IMG/VR virus record: IMGVR_UViG_3300047368_000324 | Location: 1 to 64,000 of that record | Reading direction: 5' to 3' (one strand) | Origin: a virus | Length of the DNA: 64,000 nt | Shown here: piece after piece, positions 56,067 to 64,000 of the stretch | Numbering within the stretch: position 1 is the stretch's first letter | Layout of the letters: each line of letters opens with the position of its first letter | Notes under the pieces: generated by a model | Databases searched by the model: none | What the model was told of the DNA's origin: nothing | What the model saw: the letters and a program-made list of their open reading frames with translations, nothing else | Position numbers and translations under genes: made by a program

Positions 56067-57203
56067 ATGGAAATTAAAATCGAAAGAACCGCAGAGCAGG
56101 TCGAGCTAGTTAAAGCTATGGCCTCTAAGAATCGCGAGGTTGCATATGAAGCTCAAGCTGCACTTGGAGACTTTATTGGTCCAGTGCTAGCAGAAGTTAT
56201 CGCTCAAGCTCCTACTCTTAGTAATTTATTTACTTCTCTTCAGTTTAATTCTGAAGATAATGCAAGTATCCCGTTGGATTTATACCACGATATTACAGAC
56301 GAAGACTATATTCAAATTTGGCAGCAAAGCGCCCCAGGCGGTTTGCCAACTAATCATGTAGCACCCGTACAACAAGAAATGAAGTTTACAACTTACCGCT
56401 TGGATAGCGCACTCTCTTTTGATAAGAGGTTTGCTGCCCGCTCAAGAATGGATGTTGTAAGCAAGACTTTCACACGTATGGCTCAAGAAATTTTGTTGAA
56501 GCAAGATAAGACATCTGCTTCCATGATCTTGACCGCTCTTGGTAATGCTAGTTTTAAAGATAGTGCTGGCGCTGATCAGTTCCACGTACAAGACGCGGTC
56601 ACATCTGGAAGATTTCTTCTTGCTGACCTGAATAAGCTTTTCACTCTGTGCAAAAGACTTAACACTTCTTGGGCTGGTGGAACTCCTGCAGACCGTCGCG
56701 GACGAGGAGTTACCGACTTGATCGTTTCTCCTGAAATTGTTGAAGAAATTCGCGGAATGGCTTACAATCCAATCAATACTGTAAGTAATCGTAAGGTTGC
56801 TGACGGTTCTGGTGGAACTGTTGATGGAGGTGGAGACATCGCTGGAACAGAAGCTCTTCGTGAACGAGTATTTAATAGTGCTGGAATTCCAGAATTCTAT
56901 GGCGTTTCTATCATGGAGATTAATGAAATGGGTAAAGGGCAAAAATGGAACAGTCTTTTCGGCTCAGTAAAAGCCGGAGGAATTTCCTTTGACGCAGCTA
57001 CTCAAGAAATTATAGTCGGAGTTGACTTGTCTCGTGAATCTATGCTTCGTGCAGTCGCAACAGATTCTGAAACCGGTTCTGAATTCGACTTGGTTGTTGA
57101 CGACCAATTTGTGTCAAGATCACAAAAGGTTGGATACTACGGGTCTCTTGAAGAAGGCCGCATGCTTCTTGACGATAGAGTCCTTACAGGCATTATTGTT
57201 TAA
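56067..57203 (+). CDS. major capsid protein
   Basis: 378-residue protein in the canonical slot after the protease/scaffold gene, with a TAGGAGATTA ribosome binding site. HK97-like features: a helical N-arm, an E-loop-like segment (SIPLDLYHDITDEDYIQIWQQS), a long spine helix (MDVVSKTFTRMAQEILLKQDKTSASMIL) and a P-domain with RGRGVTDLIVSPEIVEEIRG. A strong terminator follows, so it ends the high-expression unit. Confidence 0.82.
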   Translation: MEIKIERTAEQVELVKAMASKNREVAYEAQAALGDFIGPVLAEVIAQAPTLSNLFTSLQFNSEDNASIPLDLYHDITDEDYIQIWQQSAPGGLPTNHVAPVQQEMKFTTYRLDSALSFDKRFAARSRMDVVSKTFTRMAQEILLKQDKTSASMILTALGNASFKDSAGADQFHVQDAVTSGRFLLADLNKLFTLCKRLNTSWAGGTPADRRGRGVTDLIVSPEIVEEIRGMAYNPINTVSNRKVADGSGGTVDGGGDIAGTEALRERVFNSAGIPEFYGVSIMEINEMGKGQKWNSLFGSVKAGGISFDAATQEIIVGVDLSRESMLRAVATDSETGSEFDLVVDDQFVSRSQKVGYYGSLEEGRMLLDDRVLTGIIV

Positions 57204-57227
57204 GTTTAGAAATATTCTTAAGTTAAA

Positions 57228-57257
57228 AAAATCCACCTTTTTAGGTGGATTTTTTTT
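57228..57257 (+). terminator. intrinsic terminator after the capsid gene
   Basis: AATCCACCT (57230-57238) pairs with AGGTGGATT (57243-57251) around a TTTT loop, followed by seven or more T. Confidence 0.93.
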
Positions 57258-57280
57258 GTGTTCACGCAGAATATATATTT

Positions 57281-57285
57281 GTGTA
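57281..57285 (+). promoter_or_regulatory. GTGTA late-type upstream motif
   Basis: GTGTA 22 nt before ATG 57308, directly after the capsid terminator, where a new promoter is needed. It is followed by TTGTATAGG. Confidence 0.45.
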
Positions 57286-57307
57286 CATTGTATAGGAAAA
57301 AGGACTT

Positions 57308-57742
57308 ATGAGTAATACAAAGAAAAACAAAAAGAGCACTTCTTCTAGAGCAAAAAGTTCTACTAAAACTAGCTCAAGAAAGAAAACACCATTAGAAGAT
57401 CTTCAACAAACAAATGGAAAACTATATGAGCCTACAGTAGATCAGGTTCGTAAATTAGAAGAGATTTTAGAAGTTAAAAAAACAAACCCATTCGGCACAA
57501 ATGATCTTAGAATTTTCGAAGAAAATGTTGCGTCAATGAACTTGACGGATATGCAAGAAGTTGCCGTAAGAGCCGGAGTATTTCCCAGCGGCAATCGAAC
57601 TGTTTTAAAAAATAAATTAATTAAAGCTTTTAAGGCAGAGGGTTTTGGCATTAACAAAAGCGTAGTTGAGTCAGATCACCAGGTTACGCTCGATCCGAAA
57701 AATAAAAAACATAAAGAAATAATCGATTACTTGAATAGTTAA
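57308..57742 (+). CDS. basic head protein with SAP-like motif, 144 aa
   Basis: The N-terminal 28 residues are almost all Lys, Ser, Thr and Arg. Residues about 77-107 (LTDMQEVAVRAGVFPSGNRTVLKNKLIKAFK) have the helix-turn-helix shape of a SAP DNA-binding domain. An AAAAAGGA site precedes the ATG. Probably a DNA-interacting head or neck protein. Confidence 0.6.
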   Translation: MSNTKKNKKSTSSRAKSSTKTSSRKKTPLEDLQQTNGKLYEPTVDQVRKLEEILEVKKTNPFGTNDLRIFEENVASMNLTDMQEVAVRAGVFPSGNRTVLKNKLIKAFKAEGFGINKSVVESDHQVTLDPKNKKHKEIIDYLNS

Positions 57743-57743
57743 A

Positions 57744-58247
57744 ATGATCACTCTATCTTCTATTGCAGAATCAATCTTTGATGCAGAGTTCTATTGGAAA
57801 GCAGAACTTAAGGACACTAGGTATTCCACTCCAGAAGAAGAAAGGGAAAAGGAGATATTAATTATAGCAGATTGGCTTGAGGCGCATATAGGAGAGTTGA
57901 ATATAATGATTAATACTCATTTTGAAGCAGTAGATGGCGCGGTAGATTTTTACGAAGAAGAGTCAGCCATACTTCGAGAAATGTATATGATGAATTACTA
58001 TCGAAAGCAAGGAAGGAATATGCTTAGGCAATTAGACGGGTCCACCGCGACCGCGACATTTAGCTTTAAAACCATTCGAGAGGGAGATTCAATGATTACT
58101 GCACCTTCTATGTCAGAAAACCAAGCTGTCGCCAGAAGTTACCGTTTATTAATGAATGATTCTAGGCAAGCAATAGAAAAGCTGGTCCATAATTATAACA
58201 TGTATAGATCTAAGCCGAATCAAGTTTCGGGAGATGATGTAAATTAA
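57744..58247 (+). CDS. possible head-completion or adaptor protein, 167 aa
   Basis: Helical acidic protein with many Met and Tyr in the middle (LREMYMMNYYRKQGRNMLRQL). Its length and place two genes after the capsid suit head-tail connector proteins; no family is claimed. Confidence 0.55.
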   Translation: MITLSSIAESIFDAEFYWKAELKDTRYSTPEEEREKEILIIADWLEAHIGELNIMINTHFEAVDGAVDFYEEESAILREMYMMNYYRKQGRNMLRQLDGSTATATFSFKTIREGDSMITAPSMSENQAVARSYRLLMNDSRQAIEKLVHNYNMYRSKPNQVSGDDVN

Positions 58248-58256
58248 TTTTTTTTT

Positions 58257-58261
58257 GTGTA
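58257..58261 (+). promoter_or_regulatory. GTGTA late-type upstream motif
   Basis: GTGTA followed by ATATAACCT, 9 nt before ATG 58271. Confidence 0.45.
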
Positions 58262-58270
58262 ATATAACCT

Positions 58271-58807
58271 ATGGAAAACGAACAATCTAGACAAATTTAT
58301 TTCAAAGAAGAAAACGATGCGGATTCTTATGATGTACGCATGTATAGATCCAATCTATTCCAAGCTGCTAAGAATGCACAAAAAATCTTTGATTATCTTG
58401 GGGACGGAGTAGAGCTAGAGGAATGGATGAAACAGCATATCGTTTCCGCTTCAGAGGAGCTTAATCAAGTTAGGCAAGCCCTAGAGTATAATAAAGAATA
58501 TCCAGAAAAAGCAGAATCTCTTCCCGAAGAAGAAGAAGTTGAGAACAATTATCTATCGAACGAGGATAAAAGATATCCTATGCCGCAAGAATCTGAAAGC
58601 AGCGAACAATTCATGACAAGATGCATATATGATGCTAACATGAAAAAAAGATACCCTGAGCAGGGAGATCGCTTTATGGCTTGCATGCTAATATTAAACG
58701 GACCTAACGAAAACGTTACAGATAATCCTGGAGAAAAATTTGAAGACCCAATGGACCCTGCAAAAAAAGATATTCCGCTAGATCCTCAAAAACCTATACT
58801 GCCTTAA
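58271..58807 (+). CDS. unknown late protein, 178 aa
   Basis: Acidic helical protein. A central DYLGDGVELEEWMKQHIVSA and a C-terminal FMTRCIYDANMKKRYPEQGDRFMACML resemble segments seen in small phage proteins near head genes; the latter C-x(n)-YP-x3-RF-x2-C pattern may bind metal. Pro-rich end. Overlaps the convergent clpC-like gene by 14 nt. Confidence 0.6.
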   Translation: MENEQSRQIYFKEENDADSYDVRMYRSNLFQAAKNAQKIFDYLGDGVELEEWMKQHIVSASEELNQVRQALEYNKEYPEKAESLPEEEEVENNYLSNEDKRYPMPQESESSEQFMTRCIYDANMKKRYPEQGDRFMACMLILNGPNENVTDNPGEKFEDPMDPAKKDIPLDPQKPILP

Positions 58808-61277
58808 TTGTATTAAAAACTTTTCCATTTTTGATGGAAAACAGTATTCTGGAGTTTTCTTTCAACTCTTTAGAAATTAGTAATGTCGCAAGTGGGTCTT
58901 CGATTTGTTTTTGAATAATTCTAGAAATAGGCCTGGCTCCAAATTTAGAATCCTCTAATTGCCTAACGATATCTTCTTTGATTGTTTTAGAAATAGATAA
59001 TTTTATATTTTTAACTTTGAGCTTTTCTTTAATTGGTTTCAATTCTAAGTCTATTATTTTCAATAAAGATTCTTTGTCAAAGGGCTTGAACATTACAACT
59101 TCTGTTAATCTATTAACAAATTCTGGCCTTAGTGCTTGACTGGCTTTTTCAATTAATTTTTCTGTATATTTTTCGTTTTCATTTTCTGCTGGAGCAAATC
59201 CAACGCCGGGTTTTTTATGCGCAAGTTCACTACCTATATTGCCAGTGATTATAATTATTGCGTTCCTAAAGTCTCCAACTCGACCTAATCCATCTGTTAA
59301 CCTTCCTTCTTCCAGTATTTGCAACATTGATTGAATAACATCAGGGTGAGCTTTTTCTATTTCGTCAAATAAAACTACGCTATGTGGGTTTTTCATGATT
59401 TTATCGATTAAAACCGAGCCCTCTTCGTAGCCTACATATCCTGGAGATGCGCCAGCAAGTCTAGTGCTTGCAGTCTTCTCTGAATACTCACTCATATCCA
59501 AGTGAATTATTTCCGATTTCTCTCCTAATAGGCATTTTGAAATTTGTTTAGCGGTGTGGGTTTTACCTAATCCGCTCTGGCCTAATAATAAGAAACTGCC
59601 TATTGGTTTGCACTCATTTCTTAATCCAGACTTAGATCTAAGTATTGCTTGGCATATAGAATCTACAGCTTCTTTTTGACCTATAATTTTAGCCTCAAGT
59701 TTTTTATTTAAATTTAGGAACTTTTCGGACTCTGTCATTGAGAGCTCGCTCATGGGGATGGAGGTGATTTGGCTTACTGTTTTTAGAATATCTTCTTCTT
59801 TAATTTTTATCTTTGCCTTGAATTTTTTCATAGCCCACTGATTTAATTTTTGTGAATACTTTTCTAATAAAGAATCTTGGCTTTTAATTATTTCAATTTT
59901 ATCTAATTCATTAATGCATTTTTCTTCTTCCTTCATTAATCTTTCTAGCTCAGCCTCCATGTCTTTGATAGACTTAGGCCTTACAAATGCTTTAATTTTA
60001 ATTTTTGCCCCTGTTTGATCTAAGATGTCTATGGCTTTGTCGGGGAATTGTCTACTAGGTAGGTATCGATTTGCCAAGTTTACGATTAAGTCTAAGCATT
60101 CCTTGGGATAAGATACATGATGAAACGTTTCGTATTTTGAGACAATGCCGTTAAGGATTTCTCTTGTTTCTACCGCAGACGGAGGCATGCATTTAATTGG
60201 CTGAAACCTTCTGTCTAGCGCTGCATCCTTAAGTATGCTTTTCTTATATTCATTATGAGTTGTCGCTCCAATGCATCTAATATCACCCCTGGCAAGCATG
60301 GGCTTTAAAATATTCGCAGCGTCCATAGTTCCTTCTGCACTACCTGCGCCAACCAGAGTGTGAATTTCATCTATAAACAATATAAATCTTTCTGCTTCCC
60401 TAACCTCTTCCAAAAGACCTTTGAGTCTTTCCTCGAACTGACCCCTGTATTTTGTCCCAGCGATCATTCCTGCTAGGTCTACGGATAAAATATTCTTATC
60501 TAGTAAATGTTCTGGTGCATTACCTTTTGCGATAATTTGAGAAAGGCCTTCGACTAGGGCGGTTTTTCCTACTCCAGCTTCCCCTAGTAGTACGGGATTG
60601 TTCTTAGTTCTTCTACATAAGGTTTCGCACATTTCAAGCATTTCGTCGTCCCTGCCTATAATTTTATCGAACTTACCCTGCGATGCCAAAAGGGTATAGT
60701 TGGTAGTATATTTTTCAATTAAAGATGGGCTTTGATTTTTTTTACTTTTTTGCGCTGGCGGACTCAATGGTTGCGCTGGGAAATTAGGGTAAATATCTTG
60801 AGGATGAACAACATATGGAGTTTCATTACTAATTGATAATTTAAAATAATTTTTAATTTCTTCTATAATTATGTCTTCAGGTATATTAATATCTTTAAAA
60901 TACTGATTAATAGGGGAGTTTTCATATTTAAGCATGGCAAGTAATAAATGCTCGATGCCTACATAATCATGCCCAAAGTTGTGACTGATAAGGGTTGCTA
61001 TCTCAAGTATTTGTTTGAATTTTTTATCAAAGGTTATGTCTTTAATATCTTTTGCTTTTGTCCTTTTCCATTTTCTGGCCACAGATTCTATTAAAGAAGT
61101 TGGGTCCAGACCTACAGATATTAAAACTTCATGAACGATTCCTGCTTTTAGGTTTAGGATTCCTAAAAATAAATGCTCTAAGGAAACTTTGCTATGTCCC
61201 AGCTCTTTGCAGCATTTTTTTGCGATTTCTATTGCTCGCTGTGCGCGAGGCGTAAAGTTTGGCTTATGTTCCATCAT
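58794..61277 (-). CDS. ClpC/ClpA-like AAA+ unfoldase
   Basis: Complete 827-residue Hsp100 protein: a double Clp-N domain (about 1-150), AAA-1 with Walker A GEAGVGKT (232-239), a short ClpC-like middle helix pair (about 410-470), AAA-2 with Walker A GQSGLGKT near 565, and a C-terminal D2-small domain. In AAA-2 the loop KPGVGFAP near 688 occupies the place of the ClpC VGF loop that docks on ClpP. It could thus feed host ClpP or work alone as a disaggregase. Host Clp genes are not usually carried by phages, so redirection of host proteolysis is a reasonable hypothesis. It lies downstream of the polymerase gene in the same direction, 11 nt away. Confidence 0.9.
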   Translation of the reverse strand: MMEHKPNFTPRAQRAIEIAKKCCKELGHSKVSLEHLFLGILNLKAGIVHEVLISVGLDPTSLIESVARKWKRTKAKDIKDITFDKKFKQILEIATLISHNFGHDYVGIEHLLLAMLKYENSPINQYFKDINIPEDIIIEEIKNYFKLSISNETPYVVHPQDIYPNFPAQPLSPPAQKSKKNQSPSLIEKYTTNYTLLASQGKFDKIIGRDDEMLEMCETLCRRTKNNPVLLGEAGVGKTALVEGLSQIIAKGNAPEHLLDKNILSVDLAGMIAGTKYRGQFEERLKGLLEEVREAERFILFIDEIHTLVGAGSAEGTMDAANILKPMLARGDIRCIGATTHNEYKKSILKDAALDRRFQPIKCMPPSAVETREILNGIVSKYETFHHVSYPKECLDLIVNLANRYLPSRQFPDKAIDILDQTGAKIKIKAFVRPKSIKDMEAELERLMKEEEKCINELDKIEIIKSQDSLLEKYSQKLNQWAMKKFKAKIKIKEEDILKTVSQITSIPMSELSMTESEKFLNLNKKLEAKIIGQKEAVDSICQAILRSKSGLRNECKPIGSFLLLGQSGLGKTHTAKQISKCLLGEKSEIIHLDMSEYSEKTASTRLAGASPGYVGYEEGSVLIDKIMKNPHSVVLFDEIEKAHPDVIQSMLQILEEGRLTDGLGRVGDFRNAIIIITGNIGSELAHKKPGVGFAPAENENEKYTEKLIEKASQALRPEFVNRLTEVVMFKPFDKESLLKIIDLELKPIKEKLKVKNIKLSISKTIKEDIVRQLEDSKFGARPISRIIQKQIEDPLATLLISKELKENSRILFSIKNGKVFNTIKAV

Positions 61278-61284
61278 ATTGAAT

Positions 61285-61289
61285 TACAC
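61285..61289 (-). promoter_or_regulatory. GTGTA late-type upstream motif
   Basis: GTGTA on the - strand 7 nt before the ATG at 61277, within the end of the polymerase gene. Confidence 0.4.
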
Positions 61290-63844
61290 TATTTTACGTC
61301 AGCGAGTTTCATATAGATGCTCTCATTCATGATTTTTAAATTTCTTATGAAAAAGGTTTCATCTCCTTTTGACCCGTAAGCTGCCACTATACTATTTTTT
61401 TGTGGAACTTCATTGTTTTCTAAGAATTCATCTAAGCTTTTACTTCTTCTGTTATTGCAGAGCATGCATTGAAATATGCCGTTTTCGTCCGCAATTTCAA
61501 CTTTCATATATTTATTCCCAGACCTACTCGTTCGAACAAAACTATCTTGAACTGAGCCAATAATGCTCGCTGAATCATTTTGCTGCATGCTTAAATAGTC
61601 TGAAAAGCTAATAAATTTTTGTCCATTTTTAGAAAAAATATTTTTTAAGTTCTGACTATAAGAATAGCCTAATAGCTGATTCTCAAAATACCAGTCTGCG
61701 AAATTACTACTTTGGATGTTTTTTTGATATATTTTTCTATAAGGTTCATACTTATTTTTAAAGGTTTGAAACCTAGACTCTTTAAATAAAGGCTTTCCAT
61801 CATCAGCTGGCAGCTGTTTGTCTCTGGCGTCAACAATGCTATCTAGTAGTTTATAGTTATACTTAGCTCCGAGTTCCAAGAAGTTTCTTTTTTCTCTTGG
61901 GGTTAAAATATTAAACACCTGAGCTTCTAAAACTAACAAAGGTCTACTACCTTCAAAGTTAGATAAGGCACCAGCCTGTATTAGAGAACATAGGGTTCCT
62001 ATATTCAATCCAGCTTGCTTTGCCGCAATAAACATCTCATACTTTGAGTCCGTATCTTCTCCTCGGAATTTAATAAGAGAGTCTATAGACTTCTCGCTAA
62101 TACCTTTAATACTATTCAGTCCATATCTAATATTTTTCCCTTCGACTTTAAAATCCATATCTGACTTTGCTAGGTTTGGTGGAAGCAATTTGATATTAAA
62201 GTTGCTTAATTCTTTACTAATTCTGCTAATTTCTTCTTGCGGCGCAGGCTCAAACCTGGTCATTTTTAATAAAGATAAAAAGAATTCTTGAGGGTATTTG
62301 AACTTTAAGTAAGTCGTCCATGCTGAAAGGGTGGAGTATGCGATAGAATGACTTTTATTAAAAGAATAGTTTGCACTATCTTCCGCAACTTTCCATAATA
62401 TTTCACCAATTTCTTTAGGTAATTTATTCTCAATAATTTTATTTTTAATTTTATCCCTCCACTCTTTCATTTTGTCGACTTTTTTCTTACCAACAATTCT
62501 TCTGAGCTGTTCGGATTCATCTAAAGTAAAGCCTACCTTTACTGCCATTTTCATCAACTGCTCTTGATAGAGAGGTATGCCGCCCGTGTAACCCAAAACT
62601 TCATCGAAGAACTCATGAATACTCTGAAAGCTACCTGTCTGGACATATCTTTCATAATTAGATAAAAACTCTAAGGCTCCAGGTCTTGCGATGGCTAGAA
62701 CTGCACTAAGCTCTTCTATATTTTTAGGTTTAATTTTTTTACAAACTTTGTAATCTGTCTCCGCTTCTATTTGAAACAGCCCGTGAGGAGTATTTAAATC
62801 TTGAAGCGGTAAATATACGTCGCCCGAGTGAAGGTCGATATCTTCAGCTTGAATACCTGCTAGTTTACAGGTCTCATCTATAACGCTTAAAGTTCTTAAA
62901 CCCAAGATATCAAACTTAACCATTAATTCTGCAACCCAATTCATGTCATAACCAGTAATTAAAACTCCTTCGGAATTTTTATGTACGGGGCATATGTCTG
63001 ATATTTTCTGCCTTGAGATTGCTATACCTGAAGGATGAACTCCTGTGTTTTTATTTAAGCTTTCTATGCCTTTCGCTACTTCAAAAATTTCTATATTTTC
63101 ATCCGCCCATTTCTTGAAATCTTCACTTTCCTCGTAAGCCTGAGATAAAGGTAAAACTTTTCCAAACTGTTTTGGTATCATGTCACTAACTCTTGCTGCC
63201 TCACTTTCATCTAAATCTCCGACTATTTTAATGCACTCTTTCATGCACAACTTTCCACTCAAAGTATTTAAGGTTAGAATTTTAGCAGTTCTTCCTGGGT
63301 GTTTTTTCTCAATGTACTCAATTACTTTTGGTCTATGCTCATAAGCAATATCATTATCTACATCCGCTAATAGGCTACCATCTAAATAGATTTTATTATT
63401 TTTTTCTATTTTCCTAGCTCTGCTTTTGGAGACAAACCTTTCAAAAAATAAATCGTTCTCTACAGGGTCTATCTTTGTCACACCAATTAAATATAACACA
63501 AGCGATCCCGCTGCAGAACCTCTTCCTGGGCCTGTGGGTATTTTACTTCTGTGGCAAAATTTCAATATATCCCAATTCAATAAAATATAATCAACAAAGC
63601 CAAGTTCATTTAATATTGATAGTTCTTCTTTTGCTCGATCATAGTAAACTTGTTTATTGTCTTTTTTATGTATATCAAAATCTTTAATACCTTTCCTGCA
63701 CAAAGACTTTAAGAATTCAAAATTATCTATATCATTTGACACATTTAATTCTTCATATTCTTTATGTCCAATATTAATATTTGGAAGCAATACTCCTGGC
63801 TCCATGCAGTCTTTATATTCTGTAAAATTATCTGAAAAACTCAT
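61289..63844 (-). CDS. DNA polymerase III alpha-like replicative polymerase without PHP domain
   Basis: Family C polymerase. Palm motif GPGRGSAAGS is at 105-114, and ADVDND at 160-165 carries Asp161 and Asp163 in the place of the E. coli catalytic pair (PDFDVDF). FERF, the GVHPSGIAIS block near 265-275 and the HhH region near 560-620 follow in the usual order. An OB-fold (about 765-830) closes the chain. The PHP domain (about 270 residues in bacterial alpha) is absent, replaced by a 90-residue N-terminus. 851 aa against about 1160 in bacteria. It overlaps the DnaQ-like gene as ATGA, so polymerase and proofreader are made together. Confidence 0.9.
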   Translation of the reverse strand: MSFSDNFTEYKDCMEPGVLLPNINIGHKEYEELNVSNDIDNFEFLKSLCRKGIKDFDIHKKDNKQVYYDRAKEELSILNELGFVDYILLNWDILKFCHRSKIPTGPGRGSAAGSLVLYLIGVTKIDPVENDLFFERFVSKSRARKIEKNNKIYLDGSLLADVDNDIAYEHRPKVIEYIEKKHPGRTAKILTLNTLSGKLCMKECIKIVGDLDESEAARVSDMIPKQFGKVLPLSQAYEESEDFKKWADENIEIFEVAKGIESLNKNTGVHPSGIAISRQKISDICPVHKNSEGVLITGYDMNWVAELMVKFDILGLRTLSVIDETCKLAGIQAEDIDLHSGDVYLPLQDLNTPHGLFQIEAETDYKVCKKIKPKNIEELSAVLAIARPGALEFLSNYERYVQTGSFQSIHEFFDEVLGYTGGIPLYQEQLMKMAVKVGFTLDESEQLRRIVGKKKVDKMKEWRDKIKNKIIENKLPKEIGEILWKVAEDSANYSFNKSHSIAYSTLSAWTTYLKFKYPQEFFLSLLKMTRFEPAPQEEISRISKELSNFNIKLLPPNLAKSDMDFKVEGKNIRYGLNSIKGISEKSIDSLIKFRGEDTDSKYEMFIAAKQAGLNIGTLCSLIQAGALSNFEGSRPLLVLEAQVFNILTPREKRNFLELGAKYNYKLLDSIVDARDKQLPADDGKPLFKESRFQTFKNKYEPYRKIYQKNIQSSNFADWYFENQLLGYSYSQNLKNIFSKNGQKFISFSDYLSMQQNDSASIIGSVQDSFVRTSRSGNKYMKVEIADENGIFQCMLCNNRRSKSLDEFLENNEVPQKNSIVAAYGSKGDETFFIRNLKIMNESIYMKLADVK

Positions 63845-64000
63845 ACTTCAATGTCCCATATCATTTTTTTAAAAAAATCAACATTTCTTTCAATGTCATA
63901 CAATGCATCATGCAGTTTCTCTGCTTCAAATTCTATATCATAATCTTTGCAGCACTGCTGTAGGTTTACTTTTAAATTCCTCTCTCTTATATTGAGCAGT
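63841..64000 (-). CDS. DnaQ-like 3'-5' exonuclease (C-terminal part, partial)
   Basis: The last about 52 residues of a frame entering from the right edge. EAEKLHDALYDIERNVDFF contains the ExoIII motif of DEDDh exonucleases (HDA-x2-D), which supplies the catalytic His and Asp. The DxE motif would lie outside the window. The stop overlaps the polymerase start, so it probably serves as its proofreading subunit. Confidence 0.8.
   Translation of the reverse strand, partial: LLNIRERNLKVNLQQCCKDYDIEFEAEKLHDALYDIERNVDFFKKMIWDIEV

Noticed and set aside
56442-56942. 166-codon antisense frame in the capsid gene
   Set aside because: Ser/Thr/Phe-rich mirror of a strongly coding + strand gene with all capsid features; no start signals.
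1-64000. tRNA genes, CRISPR arrays, transposases, integrase or attachment sites
   Set aside because: No cloverleaf with a TTCGA-type arm, no regularly spaced direct repeats with spacers, and no recombinase motifs were seen. The repeats at 17.6-25.7 kb are irregularly spaced and intergenic.

Overview
This window is part of the genome of a large tailed double-stranded DNA phage (Caudoviricetes). It carries a terminase large subunit, a prohead protease with a scaffold-like tail, a major capsid protein, a holin-type lysis cassette, rIIA/rIIB homologues, an Hsp20 chaperone, PhoH, a phage-type sigma factor, a replicative Pol III-type polymerase and dozens of tiny overlapping ORFs. The sequence is AT-rich. 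A candidate unimolecular spanin (lipobox plus C-terminal membrane segment) and sugar-transferase genes point to a Gram-negative host. Early promoters match the TTGACA/TATAAT consensus, so the host polymerase has an ordinary sigma-70-like factor; the Bacteroidetes promoter type is not seen. No tRNA, CRISPR array, integrase or insertion sequence was recognised. Both window edges cut through genes.

Layout. (1) 0-22.4 kb, + strand: early/accessory region of short transcription units. It contains UvdE, a WGR-type ATP-dependent DNA ligase, two HhH-GPD-like proteins, rIIA/rIIB, a gp88-like protein, a DUF932-like protein and many small unknown proteins. An array of four TGGGN boxes with 5-nt spacers (13969-14003) has the form of an MraZ operator. 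A large structured non-coding RNA (about 15825-16336) has its own promoter, a boxA-like antitermination site and an intrinsic terminator. (2) 22.6-26.6 kb, - strand: a second block of small early genes, convergent with the first. Across 17.6-25.7 kb a seven-copy structured repeat built on GACTTACG / CCTAGG / CGTAAGTC sits between the end of one unit and the next promoter. (3) 26.8-31.5 kb: small + strand genes including Hsp20, then - strand glycosyltransferase and FkbM methyltransferase genes, then a GNAT-like protein. (4) 31.5-43.9 kb: a 3846-residue giant virion/tail protein and a follower gene. (5) 43.8-45.1 kb, - strand: an unknown 347-residue protein and an MbcA/ParS antitoxin-like protein. 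(6) 45.1-58.8 kb, + strand: PhoH, papain-like peptidase, holin, membrane protein, spanin candidate, GAF protein, zinc ribbon, sigma factor, a possible small terminase, a beta-helix protein, a zinc-finger/XPF nuclease, TerL, protease-scaffold, a second head protein, capsid and head proteins. (7) 58.8-64 kb, - strand: ClpC-like AAA+ ATPase, Pol III alpha lacking a PHP domain, and the end of a DnaQ-like exonuclease.

Expression logic. Nearly every early unit starts with a -35/-10 pair whose -10 box ends 6-7 nt before the ATG, so transcripts should be leaderless; internal cistrons are coupled by ATGA-type overlaps. Late units lack these promoters. Ten of them instead have GTGTA about 7-22 nt upstream of the start, a candidate element for a phage-modified polymerase using the sigma factor at 48551.

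The most unusual signals are the MraZ-type operator, the boxA-led structured RNA, the repeat family (which shares a GTAAGTC motif with that RNA) and the leaderless promoter set.
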